From: Streptomyces sp. NBC_00443
Lineage (GTDB): Bacteria > Actinomycetota > Actinomycetes > Streptomycetales > Streptomycetaceae
Direction of reading: 5' to 3'
DNA length: 64,000 nt
Assembly: GCF_036014175.1 (NCBI RefSeq)
Contig: NZ_CP107917.1
Location: forward strand, 5,022,001 to 5,086,000
The notes below the pieces were generated by a model, which saw nothing but the letters and a program-made list of their open reading frames with translations, did not search any database and was not told the DNA's origin. Both the position numbers and the translations under genes were made by a program. Positions 27,070 to 36,009 of the stretch are shown here, one piece after another (position 1 is the first letter of the stretch; each line of letters begins with the position of its first letter).

Positions 27070-28047
27070 TCAGGCCTCCCCGCCCGCTTCCCACTCGTCC
27101 AGCAGGCGGGCCAGGTCCGGGGGCCACAGGGGTTCCGGGGCCTTGGCGAGGTCTGCTCGGGGCCACCACTGCCACGTGAGGATGCCGTCGGCCGCGTGGG
27201 CCGCGGGGAGGTCAGGACCGGTCGGGCTTCGGTGCGGGCCCCGGGTGACGTAGATGTGCTCGTGCTGGCGGACCGGGGTGCCGGAGTGGGTGAAGTCGTG
27301 CTCCCAGGTGCAGAGCAGGGGGCCCGGTTCGAGGTCGGTCCAGCCGGTCTCCTCGCGCAGCTCGCGCAGGGCACCCTCCTGGGGCGTCTCGTCCGCCTCC
27401 AGGCCGCCGCCGGGGAGGGCCCAGTGGACGCCCACCTCGACGTTGTCGTACCGGAACATGAGGACCGAGCCCTCCGGGTCGACGACGGCGACTCGGGCGG
27501 CCTGGCGCGGGGTGCGCGGCGCGCTGTCGGGATCGATGAGCGGCTTGCGCAGGACGGTGCAGGCGCGGCCGAGTTGGAGGTCCTCGCCGTAGCCGACGAC
27601 CTCGTAGTCGAGGGCGGTCCAGAAGGCGATGGCGTCGGGGTTGTTGTCGAGGACGGCGAGGCGTACGGCCGTACGGCCCGTGGTGCGCAGGCGGTCCTCG
27701 ACCAGGGCGGCCAAGCGGCGTCCGTGCCCCTGGCGTTGGGCACGCGCGTCCACCATCAGCATGCCGATCCACGGGTCGGGGTCGGACGGGTCCGGGTGAC
27801 GGGCGAGCGTGATCACGATCCCGACCAGCTGCCCGGCACTGCGGGCCAGCAGGACCTCCGCGTCAGCGTTGGCCAACTCGTCGGCCAGCGCGGCCGCCAC
27901 CTGCTCGGGCCGTACGTCGTCCGGGTCCGGGAACTCGCCGCTGAGCGCGTGGAACTCACGGTTGGAGGCGTAGAGCGCGGTGAGCTCGGTGAGGAGCGGG
28001 GCCGGGATGTCGTGGTCGGGGCTGAGGGGGAGCGGGTCGAGGATCAC
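27070..28047 (-). CDS. GNAT acetyltransferase - NUDIX hydrolase fusion
   Basis: 325 aa. Residues ~1-170 are a GNAT domain with the acetyl-CoA loop VDARAQRQGHGRRLAALV and LDNNPDAIAFWTALDYEVVG. Residues ~175-310 are a NUDIX domain with the box GGGLEADETPQEGALRELREETGW (G-x5-E-x7-REUxEE pattern complete). Both active sites look intact. Fusions of this kind are known in actinobacteria, but the joint substrate is not. Start GTG at 28047 is chosen; a TTG 9 bases earlier is possible. Transcription is away from terD's terminator. Confidence 0.85.
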   Translation of the reverse strand: MILDPLPLSPDHDIPAPLLTELTALYASNREFHALSGEFPDPDDVRPEQVAAALADELANADAEVLLARSAGQLVGIVITLARHPDPSDPDPWIGMLMVDARAQRQGHGRRLAALVEDRLRTTGRTAVRLAVLDNNPDAIAFWTALDYEVVGYGEDLQLGRACTVLRKPLIDPDSAPRTPRQAARVAVVDPEGSVLMFRYDNVEVGVHWALPGGGLEADETPQEGALRELREETGWTDLEPGPLLCTWEHDFTHSGTPVRQHEHIYVTRGPHRSPTGPDLPAAHAADGILTWQWWPRADLAKAPEPLWPPDLARLLDEWEAGGEA

Positions 28048-28158
28048 GTGGGGCAACCTATCGAAGACTTGAACGAGCGAAGACGCGGGTGATCGCGGCC
28101 CTGGACGACCGAGGCCCTGGCCGGCCGAGGTTCTGGACGAGCGAAGTCCCAGAACGCC

Positions 28159-28186
28159 GGAACCCCCGGCCGAAGCCAGGGGTTCC
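28159..28186 (-). terminator. short hairpin after terD
   Basis: 8-bp stem GGAACCCC / GGGGTTCC with a 12-base loop, 19 bases past the terD stop. Confidence 0.55.
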
Positions 28187-28204
28187 TGCACAGCGAGGCG
28201 TCCG

Positions 28205-28780
28205 TCAGACGTTCACGCCGAAGTCCTGCGCGATGCCCACCAGGCCCGAGGCGTAGCCCTGGCCGACGGCGCGGAACTTCCACTCGGCGCCGTTGCGGTA
28301 GAGCTCGCCGAAGACCATGGCGGTCTCGGTGGCCGCGTCCTCGGACAGGTCGTAGCGGGCGATCTCGGCCCCGCCGGCCTGGTTGACGATGCGGATGTAG
28401 GCGTTGCGGACCTGGCCGAAGTTCTGCGAGCGGTTCTCCGCGTCGTAGATCGAGACCGGGAAGACGATCTTGTCGACGTCGGCCGGGAGACCGGCCAGGT
28501 TGACGTTGATCGCCTCGTCGTCGCCCGCGCCCTCGCCGGTGCGGTTGTCACCGGTGTGGACGATGGTCTGGTCCGGGGTCTGCTTGTTGTTGAAGAAGAC
28601 GAAGTGTCCGTCCGAGTAGACCTTGCCCGTGGGGTTGACCGCGATCGCCGAGGCGTCGAGGTCGAAGTCCGTGCCGGTGGTGGTGCGGACGTCCCAGCCG
28701 AGGCCCACGGTGACGGCGGTCAGGCCCGGTGCCTCCTTGGTGAGCGAGACGTTGCCACCCTTGGACAGGCTTACAGCCAT
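28205..28780 (-). CDS. terD: TerD-family calcium-binding stress protein
   Basis: 191 aa, the usual TerD length. MAVSLSKGGNVSLTKEAPGLTAV is the signature N-terminus, followed by GLGWDVRTTTGTDFDLDASA and TGEGAGDDEAINVNL, the acidic calcium-binding segments. TerD proteins are linked to tellurite and stress resistance and to calcium-dependent aerial growth in streptomycetes. It is a lone copy with AGGGA before ATG (TCCCT at 28793 on the plus strand), not part of a full ter operon here. Confidence 0.93.
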   Translation of the reverse strand: MAVSLSKGGNVSLTKEAPGLTAVTVGLGWDVRTTTGTDFDLDASAIAVNPTGKVYSDGHFVFFNNKQTPDQTIVHTGDNRTGEGAGDDEAINVNLAGLPADVDKIVFPVSIYDAENRSQNFGQVRNAYIRIVNQAGGAEIARYDLSEDAATETAMVFGELYRNGAEWKFRAVGQGYASGLVGIAQDFGVNV

Positions 28781-28939
28781 TGTTGGGAGTCCCTTCCCTC
28801 GTTGCGGTACGGCTAGAAGCTACAGCTACCCCTATGAACGCAGTGAGGGGTACCTCAAGTTCCAGGTGTCTTTACTTTCTTTGCCAAAGAGCACCCGTAG
28901 GGGATATTCGCGTGACGTGGACCGGACAGAAGCGGGAAC

Positions 28940-29377
28940 ATGTACGGCATGTCTGGTCCATACGTCATCCGTGGCTCCGTCTCCCTGCCCGAGGCCGAGC
29001 TCATGTGGCGTTTCTCGCGGTCGAGCGGCCCGGGGGGCCAGCACGTCAACACCAGTGACTCCCAGGTCGAGCTCCGGTTCGACCTGGCGAGCACGGCGGC
29101 GCTGCCGGAGGTGTGGAAGCAGCGGGCGCTGGAGCGGCTGGCGTCCCGCCTCGTCGACGGTGTCCTCACCGTCCGCTCCTCCGAGCACCGCTCCCAGTGG
29201 CGCAACCGCGAGACCGCCGCCGTCCGCCTCGCCGCCCTCCTCGCCGAGGCGACGGCCCCGCCACCCAAGCCGCGCACCCCGACCCGCATCCCCCGCGGCA
29301 TCAACGAACGCCGGCTGAGGGAGAAGAAGCAGCGCTCGGAGACCAAGCGGGGGCGGACGGGGCGGGGCTGGACGTAG
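28940..29377 (+). CDS. arfB: ArfB/YaeJ-like peptidyl-tRNA hydrolase (ribosome rescue)
   Basis: 145 aa. The RF-type motif SSGPGGQHVNTSDSQVELRF carries the GGQ catalytic loop (about residues 30-34). There is no codon-recognition domain; the C-terminal end is a basic tail (RLREKKQRSETKRGRTGRGW) that would enter the empty mRNA channel of a stalled ribosome, as in ArfB. This supports release of stalled peptides. Start is ATG 28940 or ATG 28949; the first has GGGA near it. Confidence 0.9.
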   Translation: MYGMSGPYVIRGSVSLPEAELMWRFSRSSGPGGQHVNTSDSQVELRFDLASTAALPEVWKQRALERLASRLVDGVLTVRSSEHRSQWRNRETAAVRLAALLAEATAPPPKPRTPTRIPRGINERRLREKKQRSETKRGRTGRGWT

Positions 29378-29521
29378 TCCGGGTCGGCGCCGCCTGTCGC
29401 CTCGGCCTGTCGCCTCCGCCGTGCGGGGGATACGGTCGCGACCTGCGGATGATCCCCGGACACCGGGTCGGTGGCGACGATCGAGGCGCAAGCCGTCACT
29501 CGTCCAGATTGGATCCTCACC

Positions 29522-29689
29522 GTGCTGAAGTGGACCCTGCGCGCTGTCGCCGTCCTCGCCATCGTCGCCGCGATCGCCACTCCGGTCGCCACGCCGGCGC
29601 CGGCGCCCGCGCCCACACCCGAAGCCGCCGCCGTGGCACCCGTATCCAACCCGGACGTGCCGGGGGCCGGGCTCACCCCCGCCGTCTAG
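29522..29689 (+). CDS. small Ala/Pro-rich exported peptide
   Basis: 55 aa from GTG 29522 (GGATC 7 bases before), or 72 aa from GTG 29471. LKWTLRAVAVLAIVAAIATPVA is a signal peptide-like helix, followed by PAPAPAPTPEAAAVAPVS and SNPDVPGAGLTPAV. No family recognised. It sits between arfB and the sigma factor gene; the low complexity makes it a weak call, though the codon bias is coding-like. Confidence 0.45.
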   Translation: MLKWTLRAVAVLAIVAAIATPVATPAPAPAPTPEAAAVAPVSNPDVPGAGLTPAV

Positions 29690-29777
29690 GGGCACGGCGA
29701 GGTGCCTCTGTTGTCACATCCCCGTCCCCCCGTCCGTCAGCGCAGTGACGACGGACTGCGAGGAGAGGCTGGGGCAG

Positions 29778-30686
29778 ATGAGCGGCGGAGACTACACGGG
29801 CTTTCGGGGCACCGGCTACGGGGACAGCGCATTTCTCGCCCAGCGCTTCGAGGCACACCGCGGGCATCTCCGGGCCGTGGCTCACCGGATGCTCGGGTCG
29901 GTCGTCGAGGCCGAGGACGCGGTGCAGGAGGCTTGGTTTCGGGTGAGCCGGTCCGATCTCGACCGGATCGACAATCTCGGGGGATGGCTGACGACCGTGG
30001 TGGGCCGGGTCTGTCTCGACATGCTCCGGTCTCGCAAGTCCCGTGCCGAGGAGCCGCTGGACGGCGCGGCTGCGGGGTCCGGTCCCGGTGCGGCCGTGCC
30101 CGACACGGACGCCGGCCCCGAGCAGGACGCGCTCCTCGCCGACTCGGTGGGCGTCGCCCTGCTCGTCGTACTGGACACCCTGACGCCCGCCGAGCGGCTG
30201 GCGTTCGTGCTGCACGACCTGTTCGGGGTGCCGTTCGAGGAGGTCGCGGACGTCGTGGACCGTACGCCCGCCGCGGCGCGGCAGCTCGCCAGCCGTGCCC
30301 GGCGCCGGGTGCGGGGCGCCGATGTGCACGAGGCCGATCGGGCCGGCCGGCGCAGGCGGCGGGAGGTCGTCGGCGCTTTTCTCGCCGCCGCGCGGGAGGG
30401 TGACTTCGAGGGTCTGCTGGAGGTCCTGGACCCGGACGTCATCGCGCGCACCGAGGCCGGGGTGGCCACGGGTGCGGCGGCGGTGGCGCGGGGTGCGGCG
30501 ACGTACGGGTCGCTTGCCGGTGTCGCGCGGCTCATGCTGGTCGACGGTGCCCTGGGGGCCGTCGTGCTGGTCGGCGGGCGGGTGGAACGGGCGCTGAGGT
30601 TTGCGTTCGTACGGGGCCGGATCGCCGTGATCGACATCGTGACGGACCCCGGGCGGGTGTCCCGGCTCGACGTCAGGCCGGTCTAG
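29778..30686 (+). CDS. ECF RNA polymerase sigma factor with SnoaL-like C-terminal domain (ECF41/SigJ-like)
   Basis: About 302 aa. Region 2 (FLAQRFEAHRGHLRAVAHRMLGSVVEAEDAVQEAWFR) and region 4 (DTLTPAERLAFVLHDLFGVPFEEVADVV) are followed by a SnoaL-like domain (residues ~195-300, FLAAAREGDFEGLLEVLDPDVI), the layout of ECF41-type sigma factors where the C-terminal domain replaces an anti-sigma factor. ATG 29778 is chosen over GTG 29745 because GGGGC precedes it. The usual COE/oxidoreductase target gene is not adjacent, though a flavin reductase is 560 bases away. It overlaps the convergent GNAT gene by 14 bases. Confidence 0.88.
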   Translation: MSGGDYTGFRGTGYGDSAFLAQRFEAHRGHLRAVAHRMLGSVVEAEDAVQEAWFRVSRSDLDRIDNLGGWLTTVVGRVCLDMLRSRKSRAEEPLDGAAAGSGPGAAVPDTDAGPEQDALLADSVGVALLVVLDTLTPAERLAFVLHDLFGVPFEEVADVVDRTPAAARQLASRARRRVRGADVHEADRAGRRRRREVVGAFLAAAREGDFEGLLEVLDPDVIARTEAGVATGAAAVARGAATYGSLAGVARLMLVDGALGAVVLVGGRVERALRFAFVRGRIAVIDIVTDPGRVSRLDVRPV

Positions 30687-31179
30687 CCGGTGCGGTGCCG
30701 GTCCGGTCCAGCTCCAGCACGCCCACCGTCTCGCCCTCGCTCGTCTCGCCGTTGGGTCGGAAGCCGAGGCCCAGGTAGAAGCCCTCAGGGCCGTTCGGGC
30801 CGGGGTGCCAGGTGACGTAGAGCTGCCTGCCGCCCCGGCGCCGGAGCTCCGCGGCCACCGACTCGACCGCGAACCGGCCGTACCCCCGGCCCTGTTCGTC
30901 CGCCGCGATGTTCAGCCGCCACAGCCCGGAGCGCAGGAGGGTGCCGTCGCCGCGCCAGTCGATGTCGAAGAAGGCCATCAGGAACCCGACCGGGCGGTCG
31001 CCGTCGACGATCAGGCGGGGCCAGGCGACGCCCGCGGGGTGGACGTACGCCTCGGCGAGGGACTGCATCACCGGGGAGACCGCGAATTCCTGTTCAGGGC
31101 GCACGCGTATGCCGGTGGCGGTCTCGAAGTTCGCGGGTGTGATTTCTTCGAGGCGGGGCGCTGAAGTCGTCGACGTCAT
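30673..31179 (-). CDS. GNAT-family N-acetyltransferase
   Basis: 168 aa. The acetyl-CoA loop is NIAADEQGRGYGRFAVESVAAEL (about 95-117), with a downstream YLGLGFRPNGETSEGE segment typical of GNAT strand 6-7. No partner or substrate is evident. It is convergent with the sigma factor gene, their 3' ends overlapping, and is upstream of nothing on the minus strand. Confidence 0.87.
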   Translation of the reverse strand: MTSTTSAPRLEEITPANFETATGIRVRPEQEFAVSPVMQSLAEAYVHPAGVAWPRLIVDGDRPVGFLMAFFDIDWRGDGTLLRSGLWRLNIAADEQGRGYGRFAVESVAAELRRRGGRQLYVTWHPGPNGPEGFYLGLGFRPNGETSEGETVGVLELDRTGTAPARPA

Positions 31180-31245
31180 CCCGGCACCGTAAGGCGGATG
31201 ATCAGTTCCCCGCCATGGAATTGCGAACGCGCCCGCCCGCGGAGA

Positions 31246-31875
31246 TCATCCCAACTGCCGGTAACGGCCCCGGAAATACGTAAGCGGCCCCCCGTTCGCA
31301 CTCGGCAGAGAAGCCGACAGCACGCGACCGATCACCAGGGTGTGGTCGCCGGCCGTCACGCGCTGCTCGGTGCGGCACTCCAGGGTGGCCAGGGCACCGC
31401 CCACGAGCGGGGCGCCGGTCTCCTGGCCGCGGACGTACGGGATGTCGGCGAAGAGCAGGCGGTCGCTGACGCGGCCCTTCATGGCGAAGCGGCCGGCGAT
31501 GTGGCGCTGGTTCTCGGCGAGGACCGAGACCGCCCACAGGGGCTGCTCGTCGAGCAGATCGTCCATGCGGGACCCCTCGCGCACGCTGACCAGGACCAAC
31601 GGCGGGTCCAGGGACACCGACATGAACGCCGTGGCCGTCATGCCGACGTCCTCGCCGACGGGTGCGTGCGGGTCGTCCGGGTCCAGCGGCGGCTCCAGCG
31701 CGGTCACCAGGACCACACCGGCGGCCAGCCGCGACATGGCGGCACGGAACTCGTCGTTGCTCACTCCCTCAGCATGCCCGGCGGCGCTGCGGGAGGCGGG
31801 GAGGACGGCGGTCACGGGCGGCACGGGCGGGGAAGTGTTCGGCACGCCGAAAACGCTAATGTCGGCACCGCACAC
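31246..31875 (-). CDS. flavin reductase-like FMN-binding protein
   Basis: Up to 209 aa. The domain begins FRAAMSRLAAGVVLVTA and includes GMTATAFMSVSLDPPLVLVSV (FMN-binding region of the HpaC/ActVB group) and a final GGPLTYFRGRYRQLG. Such proteins supply reduced flavin to two-component monooxygenases. The 37 residues before the domain are Pro/Ala rich and unlike the family, so the true start may be GTG 31764. It stands apart from any monooxygenase in this region. Confidence 0.85.
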   Translation of the reverse strand: MCGADISVFGVPNTSPPVPPVTAVLPASRSAAGHAEGVSNDEFRAAMSRLAAGVVLVTALEPPLDPDDPHAPVGEDVGMTATAFMSVSLDPPLVLVSVREGSRMDDLLDEQPLWAVSVLAENQRHIAGRFAMKGRVSDRLLFADIPYVRGQETGAPLVGGALATLECRTEQRVTAGDHTLVIGRVLSASLPSANGGPLTYFRGRYRQLG

Positions 31876-32049
31876 CCGGCATCGGGCCTTCGCCCGAGAA
31901 CGGACCGGGAGGTGGTCCTAGGACCATGGACGGACGACTGACGTTCCTGATCAAGACCGTTTCGTGGCATCTCCACACACGCACAAAGTTTGCGTTCAGT
32001 AAACGCACAGGAAAAACGCAGAAACACCGCTCAATTGTTCACGTTTACC

Positions 32050-32065
32050 TGTGACTTGAGTCACA
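32050..32065. promoter_or_regulatory. Crp-like palindrome upstream of cdgB
   Basis: TGTGACTTGAGTCACA is a perfect palindrome of the form TGTGA-N6-TCACA and also fits the Streptomyces Crp consensus GTG-N6-GNCAC. It lies 131 bases before the cdgB start in an unusually AT-rich, gene-free region (31876-32196). Confidence 0.6.
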
Positions 32066-32196
32066 AGGGCCATTAATTGTTGACCCTGTGTACCGAGTGA
32101 GCAGCGCGCTGTGATTCAGTGGCGGGGAACTAGCAAGGGAAGTTACGCCGGGGTAGAACCCTTGATTCGCTGCGAGGTCTCGGGGGGAGGGCGAGC

Positions 32197-33855
32197 ATGG
32201 AGACCGAGTCGGAGCCGTACGTCCGTCTTGCGACCCTGCGGCAACTGCACCAGGTCATGGCTGACATGAACACGGCCCGGAGCCTGGCGGACACGCTGCA
32301 GACCGTCGCCGACGGCGTCGTCAACGGCCTCGGCTATGAGCTCGCGTGCGTCAACCTCGTACGCCCCGACGGCGATCTCGTCGTCGCCGCCTTCTCCGGC
32401 AACCCCGCCGCCGAGGCCCTCATCACCGGCCGCGTCGGCTCCCGGGACTCCTGGGAGCGCCGGCTGAGCATGGGCGAGCGCTGGGACGACCTGGTCTTCA
32501 TCCCGCACACCGAGGGCTGGATACTCGACGACGACGACGTCCCGCAGTGGTACACCGACGGCCCCGCGCCCCGCTTCGAGGACGAGTGGCACCCCTCGGA
32601 CCGTCTCTTCGCCCCGATGTACACGCCCGGCGTGCAGGGCAGTGCGTGCGGCGAGCTGATCGGTGTCCTGTCCGTGGACCGGCCCCGCAACGGGCGACTG
32701 CCGGGCGCATGGGGGCGCGAGGCGCTCCAGATGTACGCGTTCCAGGCGGCGATCGCCATCAGCAACGCACGTCTACGCGCGAATATGCAGCGGGCACTGG
32801 TCAGGCTGGAGCGTGAGCAGCAGGCCCTGCGCGCCAGCGAGGAAAGCTTCAGGCAGGCCTTCGAGTACGCCCCGTCCGGCATGGCCATCGCCGAGATGGG
32901 CGGCGACCAGCACGGCCGGATCCTGCGCACCAACGACGCGCTGTGCCGCCTCCTCGGCCGCCCCGCCTCCGCGATGCGCCGCTACGCCTTCTCCGACCTC
33001 GTCCACCCCGAGGACATCGGCACGCTGCTGCGTACGTCCGCCGAGGGGGGTCGCGCGGAGCTGCGTCTGATCCGCCGCGACGGCACGTACGTCTGGGTCT
33101 CGCTCCGCAACTCCGTCGTCGCCGACGCCGCCGACGGCCCCCGCTTCCTGCTCACCCACGTCGAGGACATCGAGGAGCGCAAGCGCCGCGAGCTGCAGCT
33201 CGCCCACCGCGCCTCGCACGACTCGCTCACCGGGCTGCCGAACTCCGCCGAGCTGCGCTCCCGCCTCGCCTCGCGGCTGTGCCAGCGCTCCACGCACCCG
33301 GGCGCCGCCCTGGAGTCGGTCGACGCGGCCTACGGCCACCCGGCCTACGACGCCAACGGCCACGGTTTCGACTTCCGGCCCGCTGTGGCGGCGTTCGACG
33401 CCTACGACCACCACGTGCACACCGTCGCGCCGGTCGAGGGTGAGCGGGACGACGGGGCCAAGGGGCTCGCGGTGCTCTTCTGCGACCTCGACGGCTTCAA
33501 GTCGATCAACGACCGGTTCGGGCACAACGCGGGTGACACGGTCCTCATCGAGGTGGCCAGGCGCCTGTCCCGCCAGGTCCGCGACGGTGACACCGTGGCC
33601 CGGCTCGGCGGCGACGAGTTCGTGATCCTCGCCGACGGGCTCGGCAAGGCGGACGCCCAGGACCTCGCCGTACGCCTGCGCAACGAGATCATCCAGCCGA
33701 TCCGCGCCGAAGGGCGGGCGGTCCGCGTGGGCGCCAGCTTCGGCATCGGGTGGGCACACTGCGGAATGACTGCGGACGAAGTGTTGAAGTCCGCCGACGA
33801 GCGGATGTACGTAGAGAAACGATCTCGTCCCAAACAACACAGACGCGCCGGGTAA
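32197..33855 (+). CDS. cdgB: diguanylate cyclase CdgB (GAF-PAS-GGDEF)
   Basis: 552 aa. Residues ~10-195 are a GAF domain, ~210-330 a PAS/PAC domain, ~340-545 a GGDEF domain with active GGDEF at about 471-475 and an inhibitory RxxD site (RDGD) five residues before it, so it should make c-di-GMP and be feedback controlled. An odd insert of ~60 residues rich in His, Asp and Tyr interrupts the GGDEF domain after SHDSLTGLPN. By position and layout it matches S. coelicolor CdgB (SCO4281), a developmental c-di-GMP synthase under BldD. ATG follows GGGGGAGGGCGAGC. Confidence 0.93.
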   Translation: METESEPYVRLATLRQLHQVMADMNTARSLADTLQTVADGVVNGLGYELACVNLVRPDGDLVVAAFSGNPAAEALITGRVGSRDSWERRLSMGERWDDLVFIPHTEGWILDDDDVPQWYTDGPAPRFEDEWHPSDRLFAPMYTPGVQGSACGELIGVLSVDRPRNGRLPGAWGREALQMYAFQAAIAISNARLRANMQRALVRLEREQQALRASEESFRQAFEYAPSGMAIAEMGGDQHGRILRTNDALCRLLGRPASAMRRYAFSDLVHPEDIGTLLRTSAEGGRAELRLIRRDGTYVWVSLRNSVVADAADGPRFLLTHVEDIEERKRRELQLAHRASHDSLTGLPNSAELRSRLASRLCQRSTHPGAALESVDAAYGHPAYDANGHGFDFRPAVAAFDAYDHHVHTVAPVEGERDDGAKGLAVLFCDLDGFKSINDRFGHNAGDTVLIEVARRLSRQVRDGDTVARLGGDEFVILADGLGKADAQDLAVRLRNEIIQPIRAEGRAVRVGASFGIGWAHCGMTADEVLKSADERMYVEKRSRPKQHRRAG

Positions 33856-33975
33856 CCCCCAGGTCAGCGAGCTGATGCGATCCGAGTCACCCGTTTGGGC
33901 CATCAGGAGCGGGTAGGCTCGCCATTCTGACCACACGCATCGCATGCGCCCGCACCTGGTGAGGAGTACCAAGGG

Positions 33976-34929
33976 ATGACGTCCGGCAACAACGGCGCCA
34001 GCACGCCCGAGGACGACGACCCGTTCGGCTACCTCTACGCCGACGGGCAGGCCAACGGCGCCCAGCCGCCGTCCGGTGGCGGGGGCTACGGCTACCCGGG
34101 TTCGGTGAACCGTGTGCGCCCGGTCGGACAGCGGCAGTACGGCCAGCAGGCCCCTACGGCCGCGTACGGCCAGATACCGCAACAGCAGGGCACGTACGGC
34201 CAGCCGAACGCGCACTACGCGGCACCGGAGACACACCCCGGCGGCGTGACCACGGCCAGCCAGCAGTCGTCCTACAGCGGCGGCCACGGCTCGGGCGGCC
34301 GCGGCGGCCCCAACACCAAGGGCCTGCTGATCGGCGCCATCGCGGTCGTCGCGGCGGTCGTCATCGGCATCAGCGTGGCGATGCTGGGCGGGGACGGCGA
34401 GAAGGACGACGCGGGGGGCGACGGGTCGACCCCGACGCAGTCCCAGGAGAGCAGCGCGCCGAGCCCGTCGAACAGCAACAGCCAGGCGGCGGAGGACGAC
34501 CTGCCGACGATCGACGCCAAGGCGCTGGCCCTCGCCGGCGGTGCCGCCACAGCGTCCGACATCAAGGGCGCCCAGGCGGACGGCGGCGTCTACGTCACCG
34601 GGTTCAACGCGGTCGGCTCCTCGGTCAGCTGGAACGTGGACAGCATCCCCAAGAAGGGCAAGTACACCGTCTACGTCGGTTACAGCGTCCCGGGCAAGGA
34701 CCAGAGCGCCACGCTCACGGTCAACGGCACACCCGCCAACACCCCGGTCGACCTCAAGAACTGGTCGGGCGGCCCCGAGGGCGACTACGAAAAGGGCTGG
34801 ACGAAGACCTACAACTACGTCCAGCTCAACAAGGGCACGAACACGATCAAGGTGTCTTGCGAGCAGGGCAACCAGTGCGACGCCCTGATCGACCAGATGT
34901 GGCTGGTGAAGGGCTGGGTCGGCTCCTAG
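33976..34929 (+). CDS. membrane-anchored protein with C-terminal carbohydrate-binding module (CBM35-like)
   Basis: 317 aa. Residues 1-110 are a disordered Gly/Gln/Tyr-rich cytoplasmic part, ~115-140 one membrane helix (GLLIGAIAVVAAVVIGISVAML), then a Ser/Asp-rich linker and a beta-rich domain from ~195 (AALTASDI-like GGAATASDIKGAQADGGVYVTGF) to the end (CDALIDQMWLVKGWVG). The last domain resembles CBM35/CBM6 sugar-binding modules, so the protein probably binds wall or extracellular glycans. It follows cdgB by 120 bases; a shared transcript is possible. Confidence 0.75.
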   Translation: MTSGNNGASTPEDDDPFGYLYADGQANGAQPPSGGGGYGYPGSVNRVRPVGQRQYGQQAPTAAYGQIPQQQGTYGQPNAHYAAPETHPGGVTTASQQSSYSGGHGSGGRGGPNTKGLLIGAIAVVAAVVIGISVAMLGGDGEKDDAGGDGSTPTQSQESSAPSPSNSNSQAAEDDLPTIDAKALALAGGAATASDIKGAQADGGVYVTGFNAVGSSVSWNVDSIPKKGKYTVYVGYSVPGKDQSATLTVNGTPANTPVDLKNWSGGPEGDYEKGWTKTYNYVQLNKGTNTIKVSCEQGNQCDALIDQMWLVKGWVGS

Positions 34930-34935
34930 TCGTCG

Positions 34936-35865
34936 TCAGGCCGCGCTGACCTCCCCCGTCACCGCCACCCGCCCCAGCAACTCCTCATAAGCCCCCCGGT
35001 CGAACTCCCCCGCAACCGGTGCCACGACGCTCGCCGCGCTGAGCGCCGTCGCTCGGGTCAGGCGGTCCGGCCAGGGGAGGTGTTCCACCAAGCCCGACAG
35101 CAGGCCCGCGACCGCTGCGTCGCCGGCGCCGGTCGGGTTGCCGTGGAGGCGGGTCGGTGGGGTGGCTTGCCAGCGGCCCTCGGGGGTGTGGGCCAGGAGG
35201 CCCGACCTGCCGAGGGAGGCGACCACCGTGCGGGCGCCCCGGCGCCGGGCGTCCTGGGTGGCGCGCAAGGGATCGTGGGAGCCGGTGAGTTCGGCCAGTT
35301 CGTCGGCGTTGGGCTTGATGAAGTCCGGGCGGGCGGCGACGCCCCGGCGCAGGGCCTCGCCGCTGGTGTCCAGCAGCACGGGGACGCCCGCGGCCCTGGC
35401 TGACCGGACCAGACCGGCGTACGCCCCGACCGGGACGCCCGGTGGCAGGCTGCCGCACAGGGCCACCGTGGAGGCCGAGGCGAGGAGGTCCTCGTAGGCC
35501 TCCTGGAAGGCGGACCACTCGGCGGGCGTGACCGTCGGGCCGGGTTCGTTGAGCTGGGTCGTGTCGCCGGTGAGCTCGTCCACCACGGCGATCGTCCTGC
35601 GGGTCGCGCCTGTCACCGGGACCAGCGCGTCCACCACGGCGGGCGTGGCCGTGAGCAGGTCCTGGACCACGCGGCCCGTCGCGCCGCCCGTGAAGCCCGT
35701 GACCGTCACCTCATGGCCGAGGGCCGCCAGCACGCGGGCGACGTTCAGGCCCTTGCCGCCGGGGCGTTCGGTCACCTCGGAGACGCGGTGGGAGGCGTGG
35801 GGGCGCAGGGACCGTACGCGGTAGGTGATGTCGAGAGCGGTGTTCAGGGTGACGGTGAGGATCAC
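34936..35865 (-). CDS. PfkB-family hexose-phosphate kinase (1-phosphofructokinase-like)
   Basis: 309 aa. N-terminal MILTVTLNTALDITYRV and RPGGKGLNVARVLAALGHEV (PfkB signature 1) and C-terminal GNPTGAGDAAVAGLLSGL (signature 2 with the catalytic Asp in GAGD). This is the LacC/FruK subfamily that phosphorylates tagatose-6-P or fructose-1-P-type substrates. Start GTG at 35865, 10 bases after GGAGG. Placed 3' of nagA-nagK on the same strand, it may work on amino-sugar or fructose phosphates, an inference from context. Confidence 0.87.
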   Translation of the reverse strand: MILTVTLNTALDITYRVRSLRPHASHRVSEVTERPGGKGLNVARVLAALGHEVTVTGFTGGATGRVVQDLLTATPAVVDALVPVTGATRRTIAVVDELTGDTTQLNEPGPTVTPAEWSAFQEAYEDLLASASTVALCGSLPPGVPVGAYAGLVRSARAAGVPVLLDTSGEALRRGVAARPDFIKPNADELAELTGSHDPLRATQDARRRGARTVVASLGRSGLLAHTPEGRWQATPPTRLHGNPTGAGDAAVAGLLSGLVEHLPWPDRLTRATALSAASVVAPVAGEFDRGAYEELLGRVAVTGEVSAA

Positions 35866-36009
35866 CTGTACTCGACCTCCCCCGAAGAGTTCAGCATGCG
35901 TGTGCCGTCCGTCCGCCGGCTGTTCCTTCCGGCAGCTGCTGATCATGCCAAAAGGGCGGCGGCCGTCCCAGTCTGGCAGGACAACCGCCGCCCTCAACAG
36001 CAGGACAGA

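Noticed and set aside
32100..32196. BldD box before cdgB
   Set aside because: TTAC-N6-GTAG is present near 32140 but the spacing is 6 and not 5 as in the consensus TNAC-N5-GTNA; not strong enough to list.
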